Positions 1 to 9,047 of a stretch of DNA of 64,000 bases are shown piece by piece. Made by a program: the position numbers and the translations under genes. Source of the stretch: Agromyces aureus (GTDB lineage: Bacteria; Actinomycetota; Actinomycetes; Actinomycetales; Microbacteriaceae); contig NZ_CP013979.1 of assembly GCF_001660485.1 (NCBI RefSeq), positions 2,790,001 through 2,854,000 on the forward strand, written 5' to 3'. The notes below the pieces were generated by a model. It did no database searches. It saw only the letters and a program-made list of their open reading frames with translations, and had not been told where the DNA came from. Each line of letters opens with the position of its first letter. The stretch's first letter is position 1.

Positions 1-1995
1 GATGCCCGCGGCGATCGCGGCCTGTCCGGGCTGCTTCGTCACCGTCTCGCCGACGAAGAGCGCGGCGACATGGCGGGGCTGGGGCGGGATGCCGTCGTTC
101 AGCTCGGCGACGGTCTCGTCACCGGGCAGCGACGCGCCGACGGGCAGCTCGCGCGTGCCGTACTCGCGGCCCGCCTCGGGCAGGAACACGAGCCCCTGCT
201 CGAACAGGCCGAGGTCGACGAGGCCGCGCGAGCGGTTGCGCTTCGCGGCCGCGATGAGCCCGGGCAGCAGGGAGCGTCGCAGCACCGGGTTGGTGGCGTC
301 GAGCGCGTTCGCGAGCCGTACGGAGGCGACGGGCGAACCGTCGGCACTGCCGTACTGCAGGTTGTCGGCCTCGTTCGCGAAGGGGAACGAGAGCACCTCG
401 GTCGCGCCACCGACGGCCAGCGCGTCGGACACGCGGCGGCGGATGCGCTGCGAGCGCGTGAGCCCGCGCCCGGGCGGAGCGACGGGCAGCACCGAGGGGA
501 TGCGCTCGTAGCCGCCGAGTCGCGCCACCTCTTCGACGAGCTCCTCGCGGCCGGTCAGGTCGGGACGCCAGGATGGCGGCACCACCGAGAAGCCGTCGTC
601 GACGCCGTCGTGGCCGCCGAGGTCGGCGACGGTCGCGCCGATCTTCTCGAGCGAGGCACGCACCTCGGCGTCGTCGTAGTCGACGCCCGTGACCCGGGTC
701 ACGAAGCCGCGGGGCAGCACGATCGCCTGTCGGGCGGGCACGTCGGCGAGCACGGAGACGCCCTCGGCGGTGCCGCCGGCGAGCTCGACCATGAGCTGGG
801 CGACGCGGGCCGACGCCGCAGCGGCGATCTCAGGGTCGACGCCGCGCTCGTTGCGCTTGGAGGCCTCGCTCGGCAGCTTGTGCCGGCGCGCCGAGCGCGC
901 GATCGACACGGGGTCGAAGTTCGCGGCCTCGATGAGCACGTTCGTCGTGGTGTCGGAGATCTCGGTCTCCGCGCCGCCCATGATGCCCGCGATGCCGATG
1001 GCGCCACGATCGTCGGCGATCAGCAGGTCTTCGACGTGGAGCGCGCGCTCCTTCTCGTCGAGGGTGGTGATCTTCTCGCCCGGCGTCGCACGACGCACGA
1101 CGATGCCGCCCTGCAGCTTGTCGAGGTCGTACGCGTGGGTCGGCTGCCCGAACTCGAGCATGACGTAGTTCGTGATGTCGACGAGCAGCGAGAGCGAGCG
1201 GATACCGGCGAGCTTCAGTCGCGCGATCATCCAGGCCGGCGTCGGGCGCGTGGGTTCGACCCCGCGCACGACCTGCGTCGTGAAGACGGCGGCCCCGGCG
1301 CGGCCGCGGATGGGCGCCTCGTCGCGGAGCTCGACCGGGAACGGCGCCCCCGCGGCATCCGGAGCGGGCATGACCAGTGCAGGGTCGCGGAACGCCGCAC
1401 CCGTCGCGTGGGAGTACTCGCGGGCAACGCCGCGGATCGAGAAGGCGTAGCCGCGGTCGGGCGTGACGTTCAGCTCGACCGCCGTGTCGTCGAGGCCGAG
1501 CAGCTCGATCGCATCGGTGCCGACGGGCGCGTCGATACCGAGCGTCGAGAGGCGCAGGATGCCGTCGTGGTCTTCGCCGAGCCCGAGCTCACGGGCCGAG
1601 GCGATCATGCCGTCGGAGACGTGGCCGTAGGTCTTGCGGGCCGCGATGGGGAACGGGCCGGGCAGCACCGCGCCGGGCAGGGTCACCACGACCTTGTCGC
1701 CCACGAAGAAGTTGCGGGCGCCGCAGACGATGCCGTGCACGGCCTCGCCGCCGTCGGCCGCGGTCTCACCGTCGGGCGCGACGCGCACCTGGCACCAGCG
1801 GATGGTCTTGCCGTTGGACTGCGGCTCCTCGACGAACTCGAGCACCTCGCCCACGACGATGGGGCCCACGAGGTCGAACGTGTGCACGCCCTCCTCTTCG
1901 AGGCCGAGCTCGACCAGGGCGGCGTGCACCTGCTCGGGCGTCGTTCCGGGAACGAGCTCGACGAACTCGGCGAGCCAACTCAGCGGCACTCGCAT
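1..1995 (-). CDS. pheT: Phenylalanyl-tRNA synthetase beta subunit (3' end outside window)
   Basis: This is the larger, editing subunit of phenylalanyl-tRNA synthetase, which attaches Phe to tRNA in the cytoplasm as an alpha2-beta2 enzyme. The frame reads from an ATG at 1995 (MRVPLSWLAEFVEL) to the window edge, giving 665 codons. The N-terminal third holds the EMAP-like tRNA-binding domain (stretch GIVCGARNF), followed by B3/B4 editing and B5 domains. The family is usually about 830 residues, so roughly the last 165, including the FDX-ACB domain, lie outside. It starts 4 nt after the pheS stop, so the two are cotranscribed. No disruption is seen in the visible part. Confidence 0.95.
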   Translation of the reverse strand, partial: MRVPLSWLAEFVELVPGTTPEQVHAALVELGLEEEGVHTFDLVGPIVVGEVLEFVEEPQSNGKTIRWCQVRVAPDGETAADGGEAVHGIVCGARNFFVGDKVVVTLPGAVLPGPFPIAARKTYGHVSDGMIASARELGLGEDHDGILRLSTLGIDAPVGTDAIELLGLDDTAVELNVTPDRGYAFSIRGVAREYSHATGAAFRDPALVMPAPDAAGAPFPVELRDEAPIRGRAGAAVFTTQVVRGVEPTRPTPAWMIARLKLAGIRSLSLLVDITNYVMLEFGQPTHAYDLDKLQGGIVVRRATPGEKITTLDEKERALHVEDLLIADDRGAIGIAGIMGGAETEISDTTTNVLIEAANFDPVSIARSARRHKLPSEASKRNERGVDPEIAAAASARVAQLMVELAGGTAEGVSVLADVPARQAIVLPRGFVTRVTGVDYDDAEVRASLEKIGATVADLGGHDGVDDGFSVVPPSWRPDLTGREELVEEVARLGGYERIPSVLPVAPPGRGLTRSQRIRRRVSDALAVGGATEVLSFPFANEADNLQYGSADGSPVASVRLANALDATNPVLRRSLLPGLIAAAKRNRSRGLVDLGLFEQGLVFLPEAGREYGTRELPVGASLPGDETVAELNDGIPPQPRHVAALFVGETVTKQPGQAAIAAGI

Positions 1996-1999
1996 GTCT

Positions 2000-3040
2000 T
2001 CAGACCACCATTCCGAACTGCTGGGAGAACCGGATGTCTCCCTCGACCATTTCGCGCATGTCCTGCACGCCGTTGCGGAGCATCAGGCCCCGCTCGATGC
2101 CCATGCCGAACGCGAACCCCGTGTAGACCTCGGGGTCGATGCCCGCCGAGCGGAGCACGTTCGGGTGCACCATGCCGCAGCCGCCCCACTCGATCCAACG
2201 GGGACCCGTCTTGAAGGTCGGGTGCCAGAAGTCGAGTTCGGCCGAGGGCTCGGTGAACGGGAAGTAGCTGGGGCGCAGGCGCACCTTCGCCTCGTCGCCG
2301 AAGATCGACTTCACGAAGTGGTCGAGCGTGCCCTTGAGGTGCGCCATCGTGAGGCCCTTGTCGACCGCGAGGCCCTCGAACTGCATGAAGACCGGCAGGT
2401 GCGTCGCGTCGAACTCGTCGGTTCGGTAGACCCGGCCGGGCGCGAGCACGTAGATCGGCACCTCGCGGTCGAGCATCGAGCGCACCTGCACGGGGCTCGT
2501 GTGGGTGCGCATCACGAGGTGCGCCTCGGGCGGGTCGACGAAGAAGGTGTCCTGCATCGCGCGCGCGGGGTGATCGGCGTCGAAGTTCAGCGCGTCGAAG
2601 TTGAACCACTCGCTCTCGACCTCCGGCCCCTCGGCGATCTCCCAGCCCATGCCCGTGAAGACGTCGCACACGCGGTCTTCGAGCAGGGCGAGCGGATGCC
2701 GCGAGCCGGCGGTGTAGCGCGACGGCAGCGCCGTGACATCCACCGCCTCGGCCTCGAGCGCGGCGGCCGCCTCTGCGGCGACGATCTCGTGCTCGCGGGC
2801 GGCGAACGCCTGGTTGACACGACCTCTGGCCCCGCCGACGAGCTTGCCGAGAGCGGCCTTCTGGTCGTTGGGGACGTTGCGGAGTTCGGCGTTCAACTGG
2901 GCGAGTTCGCTCTTCTCGCCGGTGTGCTCGGCGCGGACGGCCTTCAGCGCGGCGGAATCGCCGGCCGAGGCGATCGCGGCGAGCGCCGCGGCGACGGCGG
3001 ACTCGACGGACTGCTCGGTGATTTCACGGGGCTCGGACAC
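2000..3040 (-). CDS. pheS: Phenylalanyl-tRNA synthetase alpha subunit
   Basis: This is the catalytic class II subunit of phenylalanyl-tRNA synthetase, 346 residues, which is normal. The N-terminal ~90 residues form the coiled-coil tRNA arm. The core shows the class II signatures around HPARAMQDTFF, MRTHTSPVQ, VYRTDEFDATHLPVF and the C-terminal GCGMVHPNVL and GFAFGMGIERGLML (motif 3). The start is GTG at 3040. A TAGACT hexamer (3049-3054 on the complement) ends 8 nt before it, suggesting a leaderless transcript that begins inside the 24-nt gap after the ABC permease gene. Read-through from that operon is also possible. Confidence 0.96.
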   Translation of the reverse strand: MSEPREITEQSVESAVAAALAAIASAGDSAALKAVRAEHTGEKSELAQLNAELRNVPNDQKAALGKLVGGARGRVNQAFAAREHEIVAAEAAAALEAEAVDVTALPSRYTAGSRHPLALLEDRVCDVFTGMGWEIAEGPEVESEWFNFDALNFDADHPARAMQDTFFVDPPEAHLVMRTHTSPVQVRSMLDREVPIYVLAPGRVYRTDEFDATHLPVFMQFEGLAVDKGLTMAHLKGTLDHFVKSIFGDEAKVRLRPSYFPFTEPSAELDFWHPTFKTGPRWIEWGGCGMVHPNVLRSAGIDPEVYTGFAFGMGIERGLMLRNGVQDMREMVEGDIRFSQQFGMVV

Positions 3041-3064
3041 AAGGAACGAGTCTAGTCGCCCCGG

Positions 3065-3994
3065 CTAGCGTGAACTGTTGTCCTCGGACTGCCGTGCCGC
3101 CGCGTTCGCCTGGGCGACCAGGATCGCCTGACTCGGGTCTTCGGGCAGCGGACCGCCCTTCGCGGGGCGCAGGCGCCGATCGCCGCGCCTGGCGAGCCAC
3201 CGGGCGAACCACGACAGCGACAGGTTCATGGCGAGGTAGAGCAGCCACGTGATCACGAACAGCGAGAACAGGTACCGGTTGCCGTAGAAGCTGGAGAGGT
3301 TGTTGAGCGTGACGCGCAGCAGCTCCTGGTAGCCGACGATGTAGCCGAGCGAGGTGTCCTTCAGCAACACGACGAGCTGCGCGACGATGATCGGCAGCAT
3401 CTGCCGGAAGGCCTGCGGGAACTCGACGAGCATCTTCGACTGCAACGGGCGCATGCCGAGGCTGAGGCCCGCCTCCCGTTGACCCCGCGGCAACGACACG
3501 AGCCCGGCGCGCAGCGCCTCGCCGATCAGCGCGCCGTTGTAGACGGCGAGCGCCCAGACCACGGCCCAGTACTGCCCGGTCGAGCCCACGAGCAGGATGA
3601 AGAGCATCATCAGCAGCACGGGCATGCCGCGGAAGAACTCGATCACGACGGCCGTCGGGATGCGGATCCACGCGGTCTCGGCGCTGCGGAGCAGCGAGAA
3701 CAGCACGCCGATGATGATCGCCAGCACGGCGGCGACGATCGCCGCCCTGAGCGTTCCCCAGACGCCCTGGAAGATGATGAAGCTCCAGATCTCGGGGTCG
3801 GCGTAGATGTCCCACCGGCTCGCGTCGAACATGCCGGGCAGCGTGATCCCGCCCGACTCCTTCGGTGCGTTCAGGGTCAGGAACATCCAGCCGAGCGCGG
3901 CCACGACCAGCACGCCCGCGATGATCGAGAAGATGAGCGACCGCCGCCTGGCCTTCGGGCCGGGGGCGTCGAAGAGCACGCTCGCACCGGTCAT
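3065..3994 (-). CDS. gluD: Glutamate/amino-acid ABC transporter permease, GluD type
   Basis: This is an inner-membrane permease of the polar amino-acid (His/Glu/Gln/Arg) ABC importer family, 309 residues from ATG 3994. That start overlaps the gluC stop by ATGA; an upstream ATG at 4009 is less likely. The protein has an N-terminal membrane segment (about residues 20-42), a long periplasmic-side loop, and a BPD_transp_1 domain with the EAA-type loop (around EALRAGLVSLPRGQREAGLSLG) that contacts the ATPase. It ends in a charged cytoplasmic tail rich in Arg, Pro and Gln. The substrate is inferred from the gluABCD order and from similarity to Corynebacterium GluD. Confidence 0.88.
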   Translation of the reverse strand: MTGASVLFDAPGPKARRRSLIFSIIAGVLVVAALGWMFLTLNAPKESGGITLPGMFDASRWDIYADPEIWSFIIFQGVWGTLRAAIVAAVLAIIIGVLFSLLRSAETAWIRIPTAVVIEFFRGMPVLLMMLFILLVGSTGQYWAVVWALAVYNGALIGEALRAGLVSLPRGQREAGLSLGMRPLQSKMLVEFPQAFRQMLPIIVAQLVVLLKDTSLGYIVGYQELLRVTLNNLSSFYGNRYLFSLFVITWLLYLAMNLSLSWFARWLARRGDRRLRPAKGGPLPEDPSQAILVAQANAAARQSEDNSSR

Positions 3995-4638
3995 CGCTGC
4001 ACCACCCACTTGCGTTCGAGTTGCGCCGCGAGGAGTCCGAGCGGCACCGTGATCAGGAGGTAGAAGGTCGCGACGCCGAGGAGCACCGCGATCACGGCAT
4101 CGCCGTTCGCGTTCGCGAGCTCCTTGCCGACCGTGAACAGTTCGACCACGAAGAACCCGCCGGCGACCGACGTGTTCTTCGTGAGGGCGATGAACACGTT
4201 GATCAGCGGCGGGATCGTCATGCGGAACGCCTGCGGGAAGATCACGAGCGTCACCGACTGGCCGAAGCCGAACCCGAGGCTGCGCGCGGCCTCGGCCTGT
4301 CCCACCGGGACGCCGTTGATGCCGGAGCGCAGCGCCTCGGCGACGAAGGGCGAGGTGTACACGGCGAGCGCGACCGTCGCCGCCACGGTGTACGGCAGGC
4401 GCGAGCCGAGGTACGGCAGGATCAACGCGCAGAAGAAGAGCACGAGCGTGAGCGGCGTGTTGCGGATGATCTCGGTGTACACCGTGGCGACCCCGCGGAG
4501 GGTGCCGACGGGCGAGATGCGCATGGCCGCCACGATCGTGCCGAGCACGAGCGCGGCGAGGCCGCTGACCACGAGCAGGAGCACGGTGACCGTGAACCCC
4601 TCGAGGTATCGCGGCAGGTTCTCGATGACGACGTCCAC
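3991..4638 (-). CDS. gluC: Glutamate/amino-acid ABC transporter permease, GluC type
   Basis: This is the second permease of the amino-acid importer, 215 residues with about five membrane segments. The EAA loop (EALRSGINGVPVGQAEAARSLGFG) is followed by the usual FPQAFRMTIPPLIN motif. It would form a heterodimer with GluD. The ATG at 4638 follows the gluB stop by 95 nt, and its stop overlaps gluD by 4 nt, so the two permeases are translationally coupled. The substrate is assigned by family and operon order only. Confidence 0.88.
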   Translation of the reverse strand: MDVVIENLPRYLEGFTVTVLLLVVSGLAALVLGTIVAAMRISPVGTLRGVATVYTEIIRNTPLTLVLFFCALILPYLGSRLPYTVAATVALAVYTSPFVAEALRSGINGVPVGQAEAARSLGFGFGQSVTLVIFPQAFRMTIPPLINVFIALTKNTSVAGGFFVVELFTVGKELANANGDAVIAVLLGVATFYLLITVPLGLLAAQLERKWVVQR

Positions 4639-4733
4639 GCCGCTCCCTTCTCGAACTCTTCAGGCTGGTCGATCGATGCTGCGGATGCCGCAGCCGCCGC
4701 CCGGGCGCGCGTGCACCCGGGCGGCGGACGGGC

Positions 4734-5591
4734 TCAGTAGCGGTCGACCGCGGGCGGGTCGACGAACGGCAGCACGGTGCCGGCCGTCTTGTTCCACGCC
4801 TCTTCGTAACGACCGTCCTCGTACGCCTTCTCGAGCACGTCGTTGATGAACATGCGGAAGTCGGTGTCGTCGAGCTTCAGGCCGATGCCGTAGGGCTCCT
4901 CGGTGAACGGCTCCCCCACGACCTTGAACTCGCCCTCGTTCTGCGCGGCGAGACCCGCGAGGATCACGTTGTCGGTCGACACGGCCACGACCTCGCCGGC
5001 GCGAAGCGGCTCGAGGCAGTTCGTGTACGTGTCGGTGAGCACCGGCACGGCGCCGAGCTCGGCCAGGTTCGCCGCAGGCGTCGAACCCGTCACCGAGCAG
5101 ACCTTCTCGCCGACGAGGTCGTCTTCGCTCTTGATGTCGTCGTTGTCGGCGAGCACGAGGATCGACTGACCGGCCAGGTAGTACGGGCCCGCGAAGGAGA
5201 TGACCTCCTTGCGCTTGTCGTTGATCGTGTACGTGGCGACGACGAAGTCGACCTGGCCGCTCTCGATGAACGGCTCGCGGTTGGCCGACACGGTCTCGGT
5301 CCACGTGATGCCGTCTTCGGGGATGCCGAGCTCGTCGGCGATGATCTTCGCGATCTCGACGTCGAAGCCCTCGGGGTCGCCCGACGGGCCGACGAGGCCG
5401 AACAGCGGCTGGTCGAACTTCGTGCCGATCGTGACCTTGCCGGCCTCCTGGAGGCGGGCCATCGTGGTGCCGGCCTCGAACGTCGGCGCCGGCTCGGCGC
5501 TCTCGACGGGGGCGTCGCCGCCGGTGCAGCCCGCCAGGGCGAGTGTCGCTGCGGCAGCTGCGGCGACGAGTGCGATCCTCATGCGTTTCAT
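4734..5591 (-). CDS. gluB: Glutamate-binding lipoprotein of ABC importer
   Basis: This is the extracytoplasmic solute-binding protein (SBP family 3), 285 residues, that delivers the amino acid to the GluCD channel. It begins with a basic n-region and a hydrophobic Ala-rich stretch, then a lipobox LAGC, so Cys22 should be lipidated and anchor the protein to the membrane. The motifs GTKFDQPLFG, GFDVEIAKIIADELG and FVVATYTINDKRKEVISFAGPYY are typical of Glu/Gln binders. I chose the second ATG (5591) because AAGAGG lies 7 nt upstream of it; the first ATG (5597) is too close to that site. It sits between gluA and gluC. Confidence 0.9.
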   Translation of the reverse strand: MKRMRIALVAAAAAATLALAGCTGGDAPVESAEPAPTFEAGTTMARLQEAGKVTIGTKFDQPLFGLVGPSGDPEGFDVEIAKIIADELGIPEDGITWTETVSANREPFIESGQVDFVVATYTINDKRKEVISFAGPYYLAGQSILVLADNDDIKSEDDLVGEKVCSVTGSTPAANLAELGAVPVLTDTYTNCLEPLRAGEVVAVSTDNVILAGLAAQNEGEFKVVGEPFTEEPYGIGLKLDDTDFRMFINDVLEKAYEDGRYEEAWNKTAGTVLPFVDPPAVDRY

Positions 5592-5645
5592 GTCCATGCC
5601 TCTTCTCGTGGGTGGTGTGCTCGAGCCGCTCGTGGCAGCCGAGGT

Positions 5646-6434
5646 CTAGTGGTCGAGGATCTTCGACAGGAAGTCCTTCGCCCGATCGGAAGTCGGGTGA
5701 TCGAAGAACACCGCAGGGGTCGACTCCTCGACGATGCGGCCGTCGGCCATGAACAGCACCCGGTCGGCGGCCTTGCGAGCGAAGCCCATCTCGTGCGTCA
5801 CGACGATCATCGTCATGCCGTCCTTCGCGAGGCCGACCATGACGTCGAGCACCTCGTTGATCATCTCGGGGTCGAGCGCGCTCGTGGGCTCGTCCATGAG
5901 GATCAGCTTGGGGTTCATCGCGAGCGACCTGGCGATGGCCACGCGCTGCTGCTGCCCACCCGAGAGCTGCGCGGGCAGCTTCTTCGCCTGGTTCGCGACG
6001 CCGACGCGTTCGAGCAGCACCATCGCCTCGGACTCGGCGGCCTTGCGCGACATCCGCTTGACCTTGATGGGTGCGAGCGTGACGTTCTCGAGCACGGTCT
6101 TGTGGGCGAACAGGTTGAACGACTGGAAGACCATGCCGACGTCGGCGCGCAGCTTCGCGAGCGCGGCGCCTTCTTCGGGCAGTCGCTCGCCGTCGATCGA
6201 GATCGAACCGGAGTCGATCGTCTCGAGCCGGTTGATCGCACGGCAGAGCGTCGACTTGCCCGAGCCGCTCGGCCCGATGACCACCACGACCTCGCCGCGA
6301 TTGACGACGGTGTTGATGTCGTTCAGCACGTGCAGTTCGCCGTAGTGCTTGTCGACGTGCTCGATCACCACCAACGGCTCACCTCGACGGACCGAGATGT
6401 TCGACGTCGGCGGCGCTGGCTGGGTCGGGTCCAT
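5646..6434 (-). CDS. gluA: Glutamate/amino-acid ABC transporter ATPase
   Basis: This is the ATPase of the amino-acid importer, 262 residues. Walker A is GPSGSGKST (about residues 54-62), the ABC signature is LSGGQQQR, Walker B is [12 protein letters not shown], and the switch His is in VVTHEMGF. An N-terminal tail of about 18 Pro/Ser-rich residues is extra compared with GlnQ. I chose ATG 6434 over the TTG at 6443 because a TAGTTT hexamer (6442-6447 on the complement) ends 7 nt before it, suggesting leaderless initiation. It is the first gene of gluABCD. A GlnR-like inverted repeat lies about 60 nt upstream. Confidence 0.92.
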   Translation of the reverse strand: MDPTQPAPPTSNISVRRGEPLVVIEHVDKHYGELHVLNDINTVVNRGEVVVVIGPSGSGKSTLCRAINRLETIDSGSISIDGERLPEEGAALAKLRADVGMVFQSFNLFAHKTVLENVTLAPIKVKRMSRKAAESEAMVLLERVGVANQAKKLPAQLSGGQQQRVAIARSLAMNPKLILMDEPTSALDPEMINEVLDVMVGLAKDGMTMIVVTHEMGFARKAADRVLFMADGRIVEESTPAVFFDHPTSDRAKDFLSKILDH

Positions 6435-6485
6435 ACCCCCCAAACTAGGGCGCCGAGGGCGCCGAATTCAGGAAGCGGCGCGGTT

Positions 6486-6503
6486 GGTTACCTTTTCGTA
6501 ACC
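6486..6503. promoter_or_regulatory. GlnR-like inverted repeat upstream of gluABCD
   Basis: Perfect 6-nt arms GGTTAC and GTAACC flank six bases. Read toward gluA this is GTTAC-N6-GTAAC, which fits the AC-N9-AC pattern of actinobacterial GlnR (nitrogen regulator) boxes. It is centred about 60 nt upstream of the inferred start point, an activator-like position. Binding by GlnR is inference. Confidence 0.5.
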
Positions 6504-6513
6504 CGCGCCCGCC

Positions 6514-7317
6514 TCACGCACTGCGCTGGGCGAAGGCGCTCTCGTACAGGCAGACGGATGCCGCGGTCGCGAGGTTCATCGACTCGGCATGTCCGTAGAT
6601 GGGCACCGTGACGACCCGGTCGGCGAGCTCGAGCTGCTCGTCGAGCAGTCCCCGCGCCTCATTGCCGAACAGCCACGCCGTCGGCTTCGCGAGCACCCCG
6701 TCGGTGCGCGCGGCCAGTAGATCGTCGCCCTTCACGTCGGCGGCGAGCACCGTCAGGCCCGCGGCCCTGGCACGCACGAGCACGTCGGCGAGGTCGGCGC
6801 CGACCGCGACCGGGACGTGGAAGATGGAGCCCGTCGAGCTGCGCACGACCTTCGGGTTGTACAGGTCGACCGCGCGACCCGTGAACACGACCGCGTCGGC
6901 GCCCGCGGCATCCGCAGCCCTGACGATCGTGCCGGCGTTGCCGGGATCGCGCACCTCTTCGAGGATCGCGATGAGCTTCGGGGACGCGGCGAACACGTCT
7001 TTCACCGCGGTCGGGAACTGGCGGCACACCGCGACGAACCCCTGCGGCGTGACCGTGTCGGCCATCGCGTCGAGCACCTCTTCGGTGACGTACTCGATGT
7101 CGAGGTCGGCCTCGGACGCCGCCGCGGCGACTTCGGGGTGCCGCTCGAGCGCCGTCGGGGTCGCGAACAGCTCCATTACGAGCTCGGGGCGGAAGGCCAG
7201 CGCCTCGGACACGGCCTGCGGACCCTCGAGCAGGAACAGCCCGCTCTCGGCTCGCGACGACTTCGAGGCGAGCTTCGCGACCGAGCGGACACGGGGAGAG
7301 CGGGGGTTCTCGAGCAT
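6514..7317 (-). CDS. TrmH/SpoU-family RNA 2'-O-methyltransferase
   Basis: This is a SPOUT-class, SAM-dependent ribose methyltransferase of 267 residues, acting on rRNA or tRNA; the exact nucleotide cannot be told. An N-terminal substrate-binding domain (LFLLEGPQAVSEAL) is followed by the trefoil-knot SPOUT domain with its three motifs, VRDPGNAGTIVRAADAAGA, WLFGNEARGL and VPIYGHAESMNLATAASVCLYE. It lies in the conserved infC-rpmI-rplT-trmH-pheST neighbourhood. TAGAAT (7324-7329, complement) ends 6 nt before the ATG, so the gene probably has its own leaderless promoter. Confidence 0.92.
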   Translation of the reverse strand: MLENPRSPRVRSVAKLASKSSRAESGLFLLEGPQAVSEALAFRPELVMELFATPTALERHPEVAAAASEADLDIEYVTEEVLDAMADTVTPQGFVAVCRQFPTAVKDVFAASPKLIAILEEVRDPGNAGTIVRAADAAGADAVVFTGRAVDLYNPKVVRSSTGSIFHVPVAVGADLADVLVRARAAGLTVLAADVKGDDLLAARTDGVLAKPTAWLFGNEARGLLDEQLELADRVVTVPIYGHAESMNLATAASVCLYESAFAQRSA

Positions 7318-7354
7318 GAGTCGATTCTAGGGCTCGACGCATGCCGGAGACGCG

Positions 7355-7403
7355 GAACGGCCCGGCACCGCCCTGCGTTCATGCAGGAGGTGCCGGGCCG
7401 TTC
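7355..7403 (-). terminator. Hairpin terminator after rplT
   Basis: A 15-bp perfect stem (GAACGGCCCGGCACC at 7355-7369 paired with 7389-7403) with a nested CCTGC/GCAGG stem lies 20 nt after the rplT stop. No strong U-tract follows, which is common in high-GC actinobacteria. It separates the ribosomal operon from trmH. Confidence 0.75.
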
Positions 7404-7423
7404 GACGTGGTCGAAGCTGCTGC

Positions 7424-7810
7424 TTACGCGGCGGTCTTCGGGGCCGAGGTGTCGGCCGGGAGGGCCTTCTTGGCCGACTCGACGAGCGCGGCGAACGTCG
7501 CGGGCTCGTTCACGGCGAGCTCGGCGAGGATGCGGCGGTCGACCTCGATGCCCGCAAGGCCGAGGCCCTGGATGAGGCGGTTGTACGTGAGGCCGTTCGC
7601 ACGCGAAGCCGCGTTGATCCGCTGGATCCAGAGACGACGGAAGTCGCCCTTCTTCTTGCGGCGGTCGTTGTACGAGTAGACGAGGGAGTGGGTGACCTGC
7701 TCCTTGGCCTTGCGGTACAGACGCGAACGCTGGCCGCGGTAACCCGCAGCGCGCTCGAGGATGACGCGACGCTTCTTGTGGGCGTTGACCGCCCTCTTCA
7801 CTCTTGCCAT
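7424..7810 (-). CDS. rplT: 50S ribosomal protein L20
   Basis: This is large-subunit protein L20, 128 residues, needed early in 50S assembly through 23S rRNA binding. The sequence opens [15 protein letters not shown] and keeps [16 protein letters not shown] and [11 protein letters not shown]. It carries a C-terminal Ala/Pro/Thr tail of about ten residues beyond the usual end. It is the last gene of infC-rpmI-rplT, 31 nt after rpmI. Whether L20 represses the operon, as in E. coli and Bacillus, cannot be read directly. Confidence 0.97.
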   Translation of the reverse strand: MARVKRAVNAHKKRRVILERAAGYRGQRSRLYRKAKEQVTHSLVYSYNDRRKKKGDFRRLWIQRINAASRANGLTYNRLIQGLGLAGIEVDRRILAELAVNEPATFAALVESAKKALPADTSAPKTAA

Positions 7811-7841
7811 TGCTCTGTTTCTTCCTTAAACGGGTCGCGGC

Positions 7842-8036
7842 TCAGTGGCCGAGAAGCTTCTTGATGACCTTGGCGTCGGGGGCCGACACGACCTTGTCCT
7901 GGTTCAGACGGGCCTTGCGCTTCGAGGCCTTGACCTCGAGGTTGTGGCGCATTCCGGCCTGCTGCTTCTTGATCTTGCCGGTACCGGTGATCTTGAAGCG
8001 CTTCTTGGACCCGGAGTGGGTCTTCTGCTTCGGCAT
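7842..8036 (-). CDS. rpmI: 50S ribosomal protein L35
   Basis: This is a 64-residue basic ribosomal protein with the L35 signature ([15 protein letters not shown], then [14 protein letters not shown]). It lies 54 nt after infC and 31 nt before rplT. A purine-rich site (AAGGAGACAC) precedes the ATG, so it is a normally led internal cistron. Confidence 0.97.
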   Translation of the reverse strand: MPKQKTHSGSKKRFKITGTGKIKKQQAGMRHNLEVKASKRKARLNQDKVVSAPDAKVIKKLLGH

Positions 8037-8090
8037 CTCGTGTGTCTCCTTGGTTCTGCCGCCAACTCGTGGCGGACGTGGGTGTCTGGC

Positions 8091-8711
<621 letters not shown>

Positions 8712-8939
8712 GCGGGTACTCCTCTACTCAAGCTTCTTCACTCGATGGGAGACCGGATGTCGCCCACCGTTTCGAGAGCGAAGATCCACGCACGCTGAAC
8801 GGAATCACACCGATCTGCACTGCGGCCCCCTGTGCCTTGCGGCGTCTACTCCATGCCCGTCGCGGGCGATGAAGCGGAGGGCATTCAACCCGGTAACCTT
8901 GATGAAGCGGTAAGCGCGGGTGGGAGAATCTCCACTTTC

Positions 8940-9000
8940 GTACTGGGACAAGCCCAGCCGTACTGGGACAAGCCCAGCCGTACTGGGGACAAGCCCCAGC
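8940..9000. repeat. Three tandem 20-21 bp hairpin repeats
   Basis: Two identical 20-bp units (GTACTGGGACAAGCCCAGCC) at 8940-8959 and 8960-8979 are followed by a 21-bp variant at 8980-9000 in which an extra G and C extend the stem by one pair. Each unit is itself an inverted repeat. The compensating change in the third unit keeps pairing, which favours an RNA or DNA structure being maintained. Confidence 0.85.
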
Positions 9001-9003
9001 AAG

Positions 9004-9020
9004 CCGGAGCATTGCTCCGG
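9004..9020. promoter_or_regulatory. Seven-bp hairpin at head of infC leader
   Basis: CCGGAGC and GCTCCGG arms enclose three bases, directly adjoining the three tandem hairpins. It would be the first structure made in the infC transcript. Confidence 0.6.
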
Positions 9021-9028
9021 ACCGAACG

Positions 9029-9034
9029 AGTCTA
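9029..9034 (-). promoter_or_regulatory. Probable -10 of infC operon
   Basis: TAGACT on the complement strand, with CTTGCT about 16 nt upstream as a weak -35. It lies just upstream of the hairpin array and inside the region before the divergent DUF1844 gene. Confidence 0.5.
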
Positions 9035-9047
9035 GCAGAGGTTATCC

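Larger units (their letters stand above)
8712..9028 (-). promoter_or_regulatory. Long structured 5' leader of infC-rpmI-rplT
   Basis: About 317 nt separate the inferred start point from the AUC codon. The RNA begins with four consecutive hairpins: one 7-bp stem (9004-9020) and three copies of CUGGG-loop-CCCAG (8940-9000). The rest holds a duplicated CCGCTTCATC (near 8871-8880 and 8900-8909 on the complement) and a possible 12-codon ORF without a ribosome site. No other gene is visible in this gap of 336 bases. A regulatory RNA role is inference. Confidence 0.5.

Noticed and set aside
70..2214. A 714-codon plus-strand ORF
   Set aside because: Antisense shadow of pheT and pheS, which carry unmistakable family motifs.
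8834..8890. Leader peptide ORF in the infC leader
   Set aside because: About 12 codons from ATG to TAG, but without a ribosome site or codons that suggest attenuation.
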